A stretch of 64,000 nt of DNA from Actinomycetaceae bacterium (GTDB lineage Bacteria > Actinomycetota > Actinomycetes > Actinomycetales > Actinomycetaceae), in the NCBI GenBank assembly GCA_030524055.1, contig JAUNHH010000002.1:63186-127185 (forward strand), in the 5' to 3' direction. A program made the position numbers and the translations under genes. Positions 54,142 through 63,431 of the stretch are shown here, one piece after another. Position 1 is the first letter of the stretch. Each line of letters begins with the position of its first letter. The notes below the pieces were generated by a model. That model worked only from the letters and a program-made list of their open reading frames with translations, did no database searches and was not told where the DNA came from.

Positions 54142-55755
54142 ATGACCACCTCCCGCCCTGACCTCGGCCGTCTCCTCCTGCTGGGCGGCCAGCTCCACAA
54201 CTCGACCAGCTCAGACCTGGGACGCACCCGCGAGGCCTTCGACAGGGTGGTGGCCCTAGGCAGCAACGCTGTGACCGCCACTGTCAGCTGGCACCTGGTG
54301 GAACCAGTCGAGGGAGAGTTCGACTTCTCCGACGTCGATACCATCCTGGCGCTGGCCCGCGAGCGGGGCCTAGCCCTGACACTGTTGTGGTTCGGCGCGT
54401 TCAAGAACGCCGCTTCCACCTACGCCCCGCGCTGGGTACGCGCTGACACCGTCCGTTTCCCTCGTGCCCTGCTGAGCCTGCCTGACTCCGCGAGCGCCGC
54501 CAGCGCTGACGAAGATGCCCCGGCTCTTCCAGCCTTTACTCGCCCCGGCACGCCCGTCCTGTCGGTCTTCTCATCCGAGTTGCGCGCCGCGGACCGCCGG
54601 GCTTTCACCGCGCTGACGCGCCACCTTGCACAGGTGGACACAGCGGGAACGGTTGTTATGGTGCAGGTGGAAAACGAGGTGGGCCTGCTGGGTGCCGCCC
54701 GCGACCACTGTGAGGTAGCGCAGGAGGCGTGGTCGGCGCCCGTGCCGGAGACCCTGATCTCCTGGTTGGCTGAGCATACCGGGGCGACGGGATCGGCTTC
54801 CCGGCTGTGGCGCGAGCGTGGCCAGCAGCGCACGGGCTCCTGGGCAGAGGTATTCGGCGACAGCCCGCAGGCGCAGGAGGTCTTCATGGCGTGGGCCTTT
54901 GCCTCCTACTGCGAGGAGCTGGCTGCGGCGGGCGCCGAGCATCTGGACGTGGTCTATTACGCCAATGCCTGGCTGGGTCCGCAGCCGGGCCAGGACCTGC
55001 CTGGTCAGTACCCTTCCGGCGGTCCTGTGGCTGGGGTGGTGGATGTGTGGAAGGCGGCTGCGCCAACCCTGGCGCTGGTGGCTCCAGACATTTACGTTGA
55101 CGATGTCAAGGGGGCGGTGGCTGGATACTGCCGCCAGGACAATGCCCTAATGGTGCCCGAGTCGCGGCTGGCGGTTGGCAATGTCATGTGGGCAGTGGGC
55201 TCCGGTGCCGTGGGCTTCGACGTGTTCGGCATCGAGGATGTGCGGCCGGACGGCCAGTTGGCTGACGCCTACCGTCTTCTGGTGGGAGCACGTGAGATAG
55301 TGGTCGAGGCCCGTGAACAGGGACGGTTGCACCCGGTGCTGCTTGAGGCGGGTGAGACGACCACGATCGAGGTCGGTGGCCTAGCCTGGACGCTGCGGGG
55401 CGCTGCGGACGTCCTGGAACGGATGTTCCTGGACGCCGGGGTGCAGATGAAGATCGAGCCATCCGTGCAGGTGGAGACGGTCCCTGAAGCTCGTGTGCCG
55501 GTTATGACGGATACGCGCCCCATGGGTGTGCTTGTAGACCTGGGCGAGGACGAGGTCCTCCTCATTGGTCAGGGCCTCATGGTGGACATCGCCGATCTTG
55601 ACGGGCATGTTGTTGAGATCGACGACGCCGTTGAGGGTAGGTACGTGGATGGCCAGTGGGTACGCGGTCGGGTTCTCAATGGGGATGAGCGTCTGTCTCT
55701 CCTGCCGTTGGATGAGCTTGCGGCTGTGCGCGTGCGGGCGCTGCGCGTAATGTGA
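54142..55755 (+). CDS. GH35-like glycoside hydrolase (DUF5597 type)
   Basis: Protein of 537 residues with a (beta/alpha)8 barrel of clan GH-A: LLLLGGQLHNSTSSD, TVSWHLVEPVEGEFDFSDVD, the acid/base pair QVENEVG (Glu179), and the probable nucleophile VPES (Glu340), followed by a C-terminal beta region. Composition and order resemble beta-galactosidase-like proteins with DUF5597 C-terminal domains. No signal peptide, so it acts inside the cell on imported glycosides or oligosaccharides (inference). AAAGGA lies 5 bases before the ATG. High-GC like its operon partners. Confidence 0.78.
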   Translation: MTTSRPDLGRLLLLGGQLHNSTSSDLGRTREAFDRVVALGSNAVTATVSWHLVEPVEGEFDFSDVDTILALARERGLALTLLWFGAFKNAASTYAPRWVRADTVRFPRALLSLPDSASAASADEDAPALPAFTRPGTPVLSVFSSELRAADRRAFTALTRHLAQVDTAGTVVMVQVENEVGLLGAARDHCEVAQEAWSAPVPETLISWLAEHTGATGSASRLWRERGQQRTGSWAEVFGDSPQAQEVFMAWAFASYCEELAAAGAEHLDVVYYANAWLGPQPGQDLPGQYPSGGPVAGVVDVWKAAAPTLALVAPDIYVDDVKGAVAGYCRQDNALMVPESRLAVGNVMWAVGSGAVGFDVFGIEDVRPDGQLADAYRLLVGAREIVVEAREQGRLHPVLLEAGETTTIEVGGLAWTLRGAADVLERMFLDAGVQMKIEPSVQVETVPEARVPVMTDTRPMGVLVDLGEDEVLLIGQGLMVDIADLDGHVVEIDDAVEGRYVDGQWVRGRVLNGDERLSLLPLDELAAVRVRALRVM

Positions 55756-55858
55756 GCGCAACCGTGCTTTTAGGGGCGGGCCATCGCCCCTAGCCAGCGC
55801 TACTAGAAGTAGGTCATCTACTACGGGGATGAGTTCGATATGTGTCCCCTGAACTCCG

Positions 55859-55928
55859 CAAAAGGGAAGTGTCACCTCTCAAAAGGGGTTGGCACTTCCC
55901 TTGTTTTCTTCTTCTCAGGTAAACCCTA
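55859..55928 (+). repeat. Direct repeat of ssrA-downstream sequence (putative island right end)
   Basis: CAAAAGGGAAGTGTC, a hairpin ending GGCACTTCCCTTGTTTTCTTC, then CTCAGGTAAACCCTA, matching 51376-51453. The 30 bases before it (GAGTTCGATATGTGTCCCC...CTCCG) resemble a decayed tmRNA T-arm and acceptor end (GGTTCGATTCCCCCC...CTCCA). Confidence 0.7.
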
Positions 55929-56018
55929 TCCGACTACACACATTGGTTGGCAGCAGATCGGCAGACTCTGGAGCGCATTAATAAGCGCGGACCAGGCTGC
56001 AATAAGGGAAGACCCCAC

Positions 56019-56519
56019 CTATAAGTCAGGTTTCGCGTCCCACGGAACGAGTTCTCGAGTGGGGTAACGGTGATCCACTATAAGAGAGAAGCAGACGACG
56101 GGAGTGTCATCATTTAAGTCCACATTCCCCACTGCTGAGATGTAATCAGGGGAGCGCCAGAATGTCTCGTGCCCCAAGCGCCATTCGGCGACATTGCGGT
56201 AGCCCTCGCCCTCGGCAATGGCATGAGCGTCAGTGACATCGCCCAAACGCATTACGGTCACGTCTGTAATGCGTGTGACGCACACTATTGTTCCGTGCGA
56301 ATCGAGGACGGCCTCCAGTGATCCCTTGGTATCACGAGGATCTTCAGAAGGGTTGCACTCGGCCAAGAGACAGGTCGTACTGGTCTTACTGCCATTGAGG
56401 ATCGCTGAGACCAGTGCATCTCGTAACGGACCGGGGAATGCGTAGTGGCCATGAGGGATTTCCTCTATGGGCAGAGGAGCATCACTTCGCATAATGGACA
56501 TGGTATCCAGAGCTCGCAT
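56019..56519 (-). CDS. ASCH domain protein
   Basis: Protein of 166 residues with an ASCH domain (about 25-160): HYAFPGPLRDALVSAILNGSKTSTTCLL, VLDSHGTIVCVTRITDVTVMRLGDVTDAHAIAEGEGYRNVAEWRLGHETFW, the usual RNA-binding-type ASCH layout. Bacterial ASCH proteins include ribonucleases and N4-acetylcytidine amidohydrolases; the activity here is not known. Three in-frame ATGs lie close together (56519, 56501, 56492) and none has a clear ribosome site. Confidence 0.72.
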   Translation of the reverse strand: MRALDTMSIMRSDAPLPIEEIPHGHYAFPGPLRDALVSAILNGSKTSTTCLLAECNPSEDPRDTKGSLEAVLDSHGTIVCVTRITDVTVMRLGDVTDAHAIAEGEGYRNVAEWRLGHETFWRSPDYISAVGNVDLNDDTPVVCFSLIVDHRYPTRELVPWDAKPDL

Positions 56520-56553
56520 TCGTCAACTGGGCATCCTCAGAGTCCGGGCCTGT

Positions 56554-57006
56554 CTAAAGGCCAGCACCTGGGTCAACGAACGCCGTGATCATAAAGGAGA
56601 TGAGTCGCACGATAAGGCTCCATGTCCCCATACCAGTGGCAAGTACAGCAGTCCACCAGGCGCGAGTGTTTTTGCGCATGAGGCCGAAAATTCCAAATGG
56701 TAGGGCGAGAGCACTTAACACTAGGAAGCTGGAATCTGCGAACAGCCATGCAAACTCGCTCATCTCGGGATCCTCTAGGCGAGGCACTGCTACCCAGGAC
56801 AAGCCGATAATGTCGCGGATCGCAATGAGTCCTAATGCAATAAGACCCCAATAATTTAGCGCCCTGGGTGCGGGGCCTTGGAAGCCAGCGCCAGTGCTGG
56901 CATTTCCATGAGGGCCATAAGTAGGGGCGGGGGAGTATTGAGAGTAGGCGTTAACTGCTGGAGCGGTGGACTGAGGTGACAGTTCGTATGGTGATGGGGA
57001 AGACAT
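56554..57006 (-). CDS. Small membrane protein, tandem paralog 1
   Basis: Protein of 150 residues: a P/S/Q-rich, disordered N-terminus (about 60 residues) then three hydrophobic helices with NYWGLIALGLIAIRDIIGLSW, FGIFGLMRKNTRAWWTAVLATG and a last helix. It belongs to a group of four neighbouring paralogs. I chose the ATG at 57006 by comparison with the fourth paralog, which starts at the same relative place with the same upstream GATCATTT. Function unknown. Confidence 0.65.
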   Translation of the reverse strand: MSSPSPYELSPQSTAPAVNAYSQYSPAPTYGPHGNASTGAGFQGPAPRALNYWGLIALGLIAIRDIIGLSWVAVPRLEDPEMSEFAWLFADSSFLVLSALALPFGIFGLMRKNTRAWWTAVLATGMGTWSLIVRLISFMITAFVDPGAGL

Positions 57007-57154
57007 GAAATGATCATAGTGGAGGGCATCGCTTCTTTCAGAAGAAGGCGGTATTATCCGGTCCAAGCTATAAAAGCCAGAGGCAAAAATGTTGCCCCTC
57101 CCGCGTTAGCTGCTTGCTTCTGTACTTATTCTGGCCTCCCCAAAAAGCCTCCGC

Positions 57155-57508
57155 TCACATCGCCGCCCATGCCATTCTATTAATAAGGTAGAAATAAACC
57201 TGAGAGAGCGGCCACCAAATAGCGATAGCGGTTGCAGCGATCGCCGTCCAATACGCCCGAGTTTCTTTACGCATCAATCCAACAATGCCGCAGCCCAACG
57301 CAATCAGGGTGAGAAAAATCGACGCGTAGCCCGCGAACGCAGCAATGCCAAGATCGTCGGGGAGGGCAAAGCTCGCCAGCGGCCTAGCAATTCTTTGAAG
57401 GATCAGGATTGTCAGCGCAGCAATCCCCATATGATTGAGTGGTTTGACTGATGGAGATTGCATTCCACCCAAGTGATCAGCCGAACCAGATAACGACAAA
57501 GTGGACAT
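57155..57508 (-). CDS. Small membrane protein, tandem paralog 2
   Basis: Protein of 117 residues with three to four hydrophobic helices; the core is NHMGIAALTILILQRIARPL, then CGIVGLMRKETRAYWTAIAATAIAIWW. It lacks the long disordered N-terminus of paralogs 1 and 4. Function unknown. Confidence 0.65.
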   Translation of the reverse strand: MSTLSLSGSADHLGGMQSPSVKPLNHMGIAALTILILQRIARPLASFALPDDLGIAAFAGYASIFLTLIALGCGIVGLMRKETRAYWTAIAATAIAIWWPLSQVYFYLINRMAWAAM

Positions 57509-57537
57509 CAGTGAGCCTTAAAGTGTCGAGTTACTGT

Positions 57538-57912
57538 TTATGATCCATTGGTAAGTGAGTAAACAACGAAGTCGTAGACGAAAAAAGTCGAGTTCCATAC
57601 AACCAGCGCCGTTACTGCAATAGCCACCCAGCGAGCGCGAGTCTCTTTCTGCTTGACACCAATAACAGCAAAAAGCAAGGCGACCAGGCTGAGAAGGAAA
57701 GCGCCTAGGGCAAATAGTGGTGCTATCAAAATCCCGCCTGGGCCGAGATCCTCGCCACTGGCAAAGACTAGAACATATAGTGGCCTGATCACGTCGCTAA
57801 TAATAAGGATGATCAACCCGATAATGCCCATAATATTGAGCGGCTTAGCCGCCGCTGTTCCCACTGCTTTCTCATTATGATCAGTCGAGCCAGAAAATGA
57901 CGGTGTGAACAT
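57538..57912 (-). CDS. Small membrane protein, tandem paralog 3
   Basis: Protein of 124 residues. Core NIMGIIGLIILIISDVIRPLYVL, then FAVIGVKQKETRARWVAIAVTALVVWN. Same layout as paralog 2, gap of 29 bases to it. Function unknown. Confidence 0.65.
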   Translation of the reverse strand: MFTPSFSGSTDHNEKAVGTAAAKPLNIMGIIGLIILIISDVIRPLYVLVFASGEDLGPGGILIAPLFALGAFLLSLVALLFAVIGVKQKETRARWVAIAVTALVVWNSTFFVYDFVVYSLTNGS

Positions 57913-57922
57913 CGCTTAGTCC

Positions 57923-58438
57923 TTAAAGGGCGCCGCTACTATTTGCTATTACTCCAAGAACCATGTGGGCAACGGTTGAATAGAGCATAAATACCAAATG
58001 CCAAGCGGCGAGTGTTGTTGCGGCAAGGGCCGTCCAATGGGCGCGGGTCTGCCTGCGCCTAAGGCCAACAATCCCAAAGACCAGAGCAACCGCGCTAAGA
58101 AGGACGGAAGCAGTGGTAAACATTCCTAGGTAAAGACCTACTTGTGTAGCGTTAGTGCTACTAGAGATGAAAAGAGTCTGTAGGGGGTTGGCTAAATCAC
58201 GGATAACGAGAATTACTAACCCGATAATGCCCATAATATTGAGTGGCTTGACCGCAGCTCCTAGAGGATTCCCAGGAGCGGTTGGCCCACCAGCAGAGGC
58301 ATAAACGCCAGGAGGCGGTGACGCAGGCATGGCGGGTTGCTGTGAGGAATATGGGTGGGCGCTTTGCGGGTTCTGTCCTTGGCCTCCCTGGGAGGCAGGG
58401 GGATAAGCCGAAGGGTTATAAGGTGAGGGAGCAGACAT
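57923..58438 (-). CDS. Small membrane protein, tandem paralog 4
   Basis: Protein of 171 residues: P/S/Q-rich N-terminus of about 85 residues followed by NIMGIIGLVILVIRDLANPL and FGIVGLRRRQTRAHWTALAATTLAAWH. Ten bases before paralog 3, so the four probably form one operon (58438 to 56554). The family has no assigned role; the shared motif G-(I/V)-GL-(M/R)-RK-TRA suggests a membrane-cytosol boundary. Confidence 0.65.
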   Translation of the reverse strand: MSAPSPYNPSAYPPASQGGQGQNPQSAHPYSSQQPAMPASPPPGVYASAGGPTAPGNPLGAAVKPLNIMGIIGLVILVIRDLANPLQTLFISSSTNATQVGLYLGMFTTASVLLSAVALVFGIVGLRRRQTRAHWTALAATTLAAWHLVFMLYSTVAHMVLGVIANSSGAL

Positions 58439-58594
58439 AAAATGATCCTATCGAGAATTCGGAGTTCTTTCTGGATATTCCTCGTGTCCAGCGTCCCGGA
58501 AGATGTCATGTGGCGGAATGGTGCAGGAGTGTGGGCGAGAAAGCGGAGAAACCTCTCCTCTGGCGCTGTGCAAATATAGGCATATGATGGAGGA

Positions 58595-59008
58595 ATGACT
58601 CAGCCTTACCCCTCGCCGTCGCCGGAACATAATCCCAATCAGCCGGGGGCATATACGCCGCAGGCTCCCTATGCGCAGCAATCCGGGCCGCAAGGGCAGT
58701 ATCCCCAAGGTGCGCCCTATTCTTCCTATTCGCTTCCGGGTACGCAGCCAGCCCAGCAATATCCCGGTCAGCAACCTTACGCTCAACAACCATATCCGCA
58801 GCAACAGCAGCTCTATGGCCAGCAACCTCAAAACGCTGCTCAGATATCACAGAACTACTCATTAACGGCTCCTCCAAAGAAAAATGCGGGCACAATGGGT
58901 GGCTTTCTTTTATGGCTTGGATTTAGTGGCCTCCCTCTTATTATTACGGTCGTAATTTTGCTGCTGATCTTTTTCGGCGGTTTTATTGGCATGCTCTTCC
59001 TGCGATAA
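58595..59008 (+). CDS. P/Q/Y-rich protein with C-terminal membrane helix
   Basis: Protein of 137 residues: about 90 residues of Pro, Gln, Tyr and Gly repeats (such as YAQQPYPQQQQ), then PPKKNAGTMGGFLLWLGFSGLPLIITVVILLLIFFGGFIGMLFLR, one or two membrane helices. A tail-anchored or small membrane protein of unknown function, possibly related to the disordered heads of the divergent paralog cluster. A strong 12-mer terminator follows. Confidence 0.6.
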   Translation: MTQPYPSPSPEHNPNQPGAYTPQAPYAQQSGPQGQYPQGAPYSSYSLPGTQPAQQYPGQQPYAQQPYPQQQQLYGQQPQNAAQISQNYSLTAPPKKNAGTMGGFLLWLGFSGLPLIITVVILLLIFFGGFIGMLFLR

Positions 59009-59014
59009 ATCCTC

Positions 59015-59052
59015 CCCCGCCCTCGTGGATATTGACGAGGGCGGGGATTCTT
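59015..59052 (+). terminator. 12-mer hairpin terminator with T-run
   Basis: CCCCGCCCTCGT (59015-59026) and ACGAGGGCGGGG (59035-59046), perfect complement with an 8-base loop, then ATTCTTTTTT. The clearest example of the 12-mer pair used as an intrinsic terminator. Confidence 0.92.
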
Positions 59053-59137
59053 TTTTCTATTGACCTACCGAATTTTCTTCTCGCCCACCGTTACCAAATT
59101 GTTGCGCCCTTGAGTTGCATGGCTTGTAGTGGCTCGT

Positions 59138-59175
59138 TAACGTTACCGGTGACAGTACAGTGACAGCGATGTCAC
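59138..59175 (+). promoter_or_regulatory. Possible operators upstream of the sugar transporter
   Basis: TAACGTTA (59138-59145), a palindrome resembling LacI-family half-sites, and GTGACA-GCGA-TGTCAC (59160-59175), a perfect inverted repeat, lie 50-90 bases before the binding-protein gene. No regulator gene is adjacent. Confidence 0.4.
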
Positions 59176-59230
59176 GAGCTGAGCTCTATCGAGTCGGGCA
59201 AGTCGCTCGGCTCCTCAACGAGGAGAAATG

Positions 59231-60433
59231 ATGAGTAATCGACGTGCATTTGGTCGCCGCTTCGCAGGCATCTTTGCGGCCTTTGCTGCCAGTGCCCTGG
59301 CTCTGAGTGCGTGCGCTGGATCCGGCGCAGGAGGGGGTGCCTCTGCCTCTAGTGGAGGTGGTCAATCTGGTTCTTCCGCACCATTTGAACTGAAAAAGGG
59401 CGACACAATCGGTGTAGCCATGCCCACCCAGACCTCAGAACGCTGGATTGCTGATGGCAATGCAGTAAAGAAGGGCCTGGAAGAAGCTGGCTATAAAGTT
59501 GACCTCCAATTTGCCAATGATGACATCCCCACCCAAACCAATCAGGTGGACCAGATGATCACCAAGGGAGTGAAGGTCCTCGTCCTGGCTTCCATTGATG
59601 GCACTGCTTTGTCCTCCCAATTGGATAAGGCTGCCGCTGCCGGAATTAAGGTGATCTCCTACGACCGTCTTATTCGTGACAATGGAAATGTTGACTACTA
59701 CGTCTCATTCGATAACTTCAAAGTGGGTGTCGCACAAGGAAATGCCCTTTTGCGCGGCCTGAAGATTATCGATAAGGACGGCAAGGAAATCGCCGGGCAC
59801 CCGAAGAATCTCAATATCGAACTCTTTGCGGGCTCCAATGACGACAATAATTCGGGCTTCTTCTTTGATGGCGCAATGTCAGTCATCCAGCCTTACATTG
59901 ACAATGGCACCCTTGTGGTGAAGTCCGGCCAGACCAAGTTTGACCAGGTGGCCACTCTGCGGTGGCAGCAGGATGTCGCCCAGAAGCGCATGGAGGACCT
60001 CATCACCTCTACCTACGGTGGTGGATCCGAAAAGATTGCTGGCGTTCTGTCCCCCTATGACGGTATTTCCCGCGGCATTATTACCGCCCTCCAAGGTGCT
60101 GGCTACGGCAAGGACATGTCTGCTGGTCTGCCTGTTGTTACTGGTCAGGATGCTGAGATTGCCTCGATCAAACTGATTAATGACAATGTGCAGTCCTCGA
60201 CCATCTTCAAGGACACCCGTTCTCTTGCGCAGCACACCGTCAAGTCAGTAGTTGCACTGGGTGAAGGTCAAGAGCTCGAAGTCAACAATGACAAGGACTA
60301 CAACAACGGCGTCAAGGTAGTGCCCTCCTACCTCCTTGAGGTGGAAACCGTCTTCAAGGAAGATATCGAGTCCAAGATTATTAAGTCGGGCTACTGGACA
60401 GCTGAGGAAGTCAAAGCTGGCGTCGCCAAGTGA
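59231..60433 (+). CDS. Sugar ABC transporter substrate-binding lipoprotein (ChvE/XylF-like)
   Basis: Type I periplasmic-binding-protein (about 400 residues) for a monosaccharide. Lipoprotein signal: FAAFAASALALSACAGSG (cleavage before Cys). Mature protein has FELKKGDTIGVAMPTQTSERW, DMI-like YNDDIPTQTNQVDQMITKGVKVLVLASIDG, YDRLIRDNGNVDYYVSFDNFKVG, and DGISRGIITALQGAGYG, as in ChvE/GguX sugar-binding proteins for arabinose, xylose or glucose/galactose. AGGAG lies 5 bases before the ATG at 59231; an ATG at 59228 is the alternative. First gene of the transporter operon. Confidence 0.88.
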   Translation: MSNRRAFGRRFAGIFAAFAASALALSACAGSGAGGGASASSGGGQSGSSAPFELKKGDTIGVAMPTQTSERWIADGNAVKKGLEEAGYKVDLQFANDDIPTQTNQVDQMITKGVKVLVLASIDGTALSSQLDKAAAAGIKVISYDRLIRDNGNVDYYVSFDNFKVGVAQGNALLRGLKIIDKDGKEIAGHPKNLNIELFAGSNDDNNSGFFFDGAMSVIQPYIDNGTLVVKSGQTKFDQVATLRWQQDVAQKRMEDLITSTYGGGSEKIAGVLSPYDGISRGIITALQGAGYGKDMSAGLPVVTGQDAEIASIKLINDNVQSSTIFKDTRSLAQHTVKSVVALGEGQELEVNNDKDYNNGVKVVPSYLLEVETVFKEDIESKIIKSGYWTAEEVKAGVAK

Positions 60434-60521
60434 TTCATTGTGACCTGTGAGGTAGGGGTCACCTCATCCTGCCCCACAGGTCACCGCCCTTTCAGCCACT
60501 CCCATCGAAAAGGGATAACAC

Positions 60522-62069
60522 ATGACGTCATACGTATTGGAGATGCGCGACATCGACAAAGGATTCTCCGGAGTTCAGGTGCTCAAACACGTGAATCTCA
60601 ATGTCCGTCGCGGCGAAGTCCACGCATTATGTGGAGAAAATGGGGCTGGTAAATCCACCCTAATGAAAGTTCTTTCCGGGGTTTATCCTCACGGAGAGTA
60701 CGACGGGACCATTGTTTTTGATGGCAAAGAGGTCGCCTTTTCCTCCATTAAGGATTCCGAGAATCTAGGGATCGGCATTATCCACCAAGAATTAGCGTTG
60801 GTTCCCTATCTGTCGGTTGCCGAAAACCTCTTCCTGGGCACAGAAAAGCCAAGAAAAGGTGGTCTTATCGACTGGCACGCTGTTAATGTGCAAGCCGAGA
60901 AAGTCCTCCAAAAAGTCGGGCTCAAAGAAAATGTCACTACGCCTGTAGGGCAATTAGGCGTTGGTAAACAGCAGCTCATTGAAATTGGCAAGGCGCTGTC
61001 GAAAGACGTTAAATTGCTGATTCTGGACGAGCCAACGGCTGCGCTCAATGACACAGACTCTGAGGCACTTTTAGATCTGGTCCGCCAATTGCGTGACCAG
61101 GGCGTATCCATTGTGATTATTTCCCATAAGCTCAATGAGATTGCCGCTATTGCTGACCGCACCACAATCTTGCGTGATGGCCAGACTATCGAAACCATCG
61201 ATATGTCTGACCCTGCTTCAACTCAGAATAAGATTATTTCCCTCATGGTGGGTCGGGAACTTTCCCAGCGCTATCCCACCCGAGAATCGCAGATCGGGGA
61301 AGAAATCTTCCGCGTTGAAGATTGGACGGTATACCACCCCACCCAGCAAGATCGCCTGGTCATTAAAGACGCCTCCTTTAATGTGCGCCATGGAGAAGTG
61401 GTTGGTATTGCTGGCCTTATGGGTGCAGGACGCACCGAACTCGCCATGAGTATCTTTGGTCGGTCCTATGGGCGCAATATTTCTGGGCGCCTGTATAAGG
61501 ATGGCAAAGAAATCCATATCCGCAATGTTGCTGATGCTATTAAATGCGGGTTGGCCTATGCCACTGAAGACCGTAAACACTACGGCCTGAACCTGATTGA
61601 CGATATTCGCCATAATGTGGCCATGGCTGCACTCTTTAAGCTTGCACAAGCCGGAATGGTTGATGGCAATAAAGAACTTCAGGTGGCCGGAGAATACAAA
61701 GAGCGGATGAATATTCGCTCTCATTCAGTTTTGCAGGCCACGGGGTCGTTATCGGGTGGTAACCAGCAGAAAGTGGTGCTGTCAAAGTGGCTCTTCACCG
61801 ATGCTGATCTGCTGATCCTCGATGAACCCACCCGCGGTATTGATGTGGGTGCGAAATACGAAATCTATACCCTGATTAATGACATGGTTGCCGCTGGCAA
61901 AGCCGTCATTATTATCTCCTCTGAACTCGAAGAAGTTCTGGGTATGTCTGATCGTATTTACACCCTGGCCTATGGGCGTATTACTGGCGAAGTTCCAGTA
62001 GAAGACGCCACCCAGGAAAAACTCATGGAACTAATGACTATTGAACCGCAGAAGGAGCCTGTACAGTGA
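60522..62069 (+). CDS. Sugar ABC transporter ATPase (GguA/MglA-like)
   Basis: Double-ATPase protein of 515 residues of the carbohydrate-uptake-2 family. First half: Walker [10 protein letters not shown] (about 39-47), [16 protein letters not shown] signature region, [12 protein letters not shown]. Second half: [15 protein letters not shown], signature [32 protein letters not shown]. Order and length are typical of GguA/XylG/MglA. RBS AAGGGA. Overlaps the permease gene (GTGA). Confidence 0.93.
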   Translation: MTSYVLEMRDIDKGFSGVQVLKHVNLNVRRGEVHALCGENGAGKSTLMKVLSGVYPHGEYDGTIVFDGKEVAFSSIKDSENLGIGIIHQELALVPYLSVAENLFLGTEKPRKGGLIDWHAVNVQAEKVLQKVGLKENVTTPVGQLGVGKQQLIEIGKALSKDVKLLILDEPTAALNDTDSEALLDLVRQLRDQGVSIVIISHKLNEIAAIADRTTILRDGQTIETIDMSDPASTQNKIISLMVGRELSQRYPTRESQIGEEIFRVEDWTVYHPTQQDRLVIKDASFNVRHGEVVGIAGLMGAGRTELAMSIFGRSYGRNISGRLYKDGKEIHIRNVADAIKCGLAYATEDRKHYGLNLIDDIRHNVAMAALFKLAQAGMVDGNKELQVAGEYKERMNIRSHSVLQATGSLSGGNQQKVVLSKWLFTDADLLILDEPTRGIDVGAKYEIYTLINDMVAAGKAVIIISSELEEVLGMSDRIYTLAYGRITGEVPVEDATQEKLMELMTIEPQKEPVQ

Positions 62070-63241
62070 GCGACACTAAAGGCCTATTTGAGGTCCTCAA
62101 AGGAAATATTCGCCAAAGCGGTATTTTCGTTGCCTTCGTAGCAATTGTGGGCCTCTTTTCGGTGCTGAGCCCGACATTCCTCAGCCCATCGAATATCAAC
62201 AATATCGTCCAGCAGTACTCCTACGTCTTTATTCTGACCATCGGCATGCTTTTCGTCATTGTCCTGGGTCAGATTGACCTTTCTGTTGGCTCTGTCGTTG
62301 CTGTAACTGGCGCCATTGCTGGCCTCCTCATTATTAAAAATGGCGTGCCCTGGCATATTGGTATTCTCGCTGCCATTGGCGTAGGTATTCTGATTGGTGC
62401 GTGGCAAGGATTCTGGGTTGCTTATGTTGGTATTCCCGGATTTATTGTCACCCTTGCGGGTATGCTTTTATTCCGTGGACTGACCTTTGTTGTGACAGGA
62501 AATGTCTCCCTCTCGCCATTCCCGAATGAATATAAAGCTATCGGCCAGGGGCATTTAAATGGCCTCCTCGGTGGGCAAGGATATGACGTCTTTACGCTTC
62601 TGATCTTTGGCCTTGCTGTGGTCGGTTTTGCCGTTCAACAATGGCGTTCACGTATGGCCCGCCTGTCCTATAACCAGCCCGTTGAAGCACTGTGGCTTTT
62701 CGCGATCAAGATCTTGGCTATTGGCGTTGTCATTATGGCCTTCGCCTACCAGCTGGCCCACGAACGGGGTTTGCCAATTGTGCTGATTCTGCTGGCATTA
62801 CTCGTTCTGGTGTACGGCACATTGTCGAATTCAACGGTATTCGGACGCAATGTCTACGCCATTGGTGGCAATAAGGCAGCCGCAGCACTATCCGGTATTA
62901 ACGTCAAGGCCGTGACATTCTGGACCTACGTCAATATTGGCTTGCTATCCGGTATTGCGGGTGTCGTCTACTCCTCGCGAATGAGTGCGGCCCAGCCAGG
63001 TGCAGGAAATATGTTCGAACTTGACGCTATTGCTGCCTGCTTTATTGGCGGCGCCTCCACCACTGGCGGTGTTGGCCGTATTTCTGGCGCCCTGATTGGT
63101 GGTCTGATTATGGCTGTCCTCTCTAACGGCATGCAGCTTCTAGGAGCGGACACCGCTACTCAGCAGATGGTGAAGGGTATGGTCCTGCTCTTGGCCGTCG
63201 CCTTCGACGTGTGGAATAAACGTCGCGCAGGCGGACAGTGA
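62066..63241 (+). CDS. Sugar ABC transporter permease (GguB/XylH-like)
   Basis: Permease of 391 residues with about ten hydrophobic helices. Signature regions: [29 protein letters not shown] (family motif with conserved Asp), [24 protein letters not shown], and [32 protein letters not shown]. With the binding protein and ATPase it forms a complete CUT2 uptake system. Starts at GTG overlapping the ATPase stop. Confidence 0.92.
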   Translation: MSDTKGLFEVLKGNIRQSGIFVAFVAIVGLFSVLSPTFLSPSNINNIVQQYSYVFILTIGMLFVIVLGQIDLSVGSVVAVTGAIAGLLIIKNGVPWHIGILAAIGVGILIGAWQGFWVAYVGIPGFIVTLAGMLLFRGLTFVVTGNVSLSPFPNEYKAIGQGHLNGLLGGQGYDVFTLLIFGLAVVGFAVQQWRSRMARLSYNQPVEALWLFAIKILAIGVVIMAFAYQLAHERGLPIVLILLALLVLVYGTLSNSTVFGRNVYAIGGNKAAAALSGINVKAVTFWTYVNIGLLSGIAGVVYSSRMSAAQPGAGNMFELDAIAACFIGGASTTGGVGRISGALIGGLIMAVLSNGMQLLGADTATQQMVKGMVLLLAVAFDVWNKRRAGGQ

Positions 63242-63272
63242 GGTCCGCGATCAACACACTGAGATGACATGA

Positions 63273-63315
63273 ACGAGGGCGGGGTTGCGCTAGTGAGAAC
63301 GAGCCCCGCCCTCGC
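63273..63315 (+). terminator. 12-mer pair after the transporter operon
   Basis: ACGAGGGCGGGG (63273-63284) and CCCCGCCCTCGC (63304-63315, one mismatch) flank a 19-base loop. It may terminate or attenuate transcription between the transporter and araD. Confidence 0.65.
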
Positions 63316-63431
63316 ACATGTGTGAAATTCTGGTAGCGCACTACTGCTGCGCGCGCTAGGCTCGAAATACTGGCATTGCCGCCAAAAAGGCCGATCAAAG
63401 CACCACGACGGTGCAGAAAGAGGGGATCAAC

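Noticed and set aside
51376..55928. Insertion sequence or prophage as the source of the island
   Set aside because: No transposase, integrase, terminal inverted repeat or phage gene is visible; only the direct repeats and composition support transfer.
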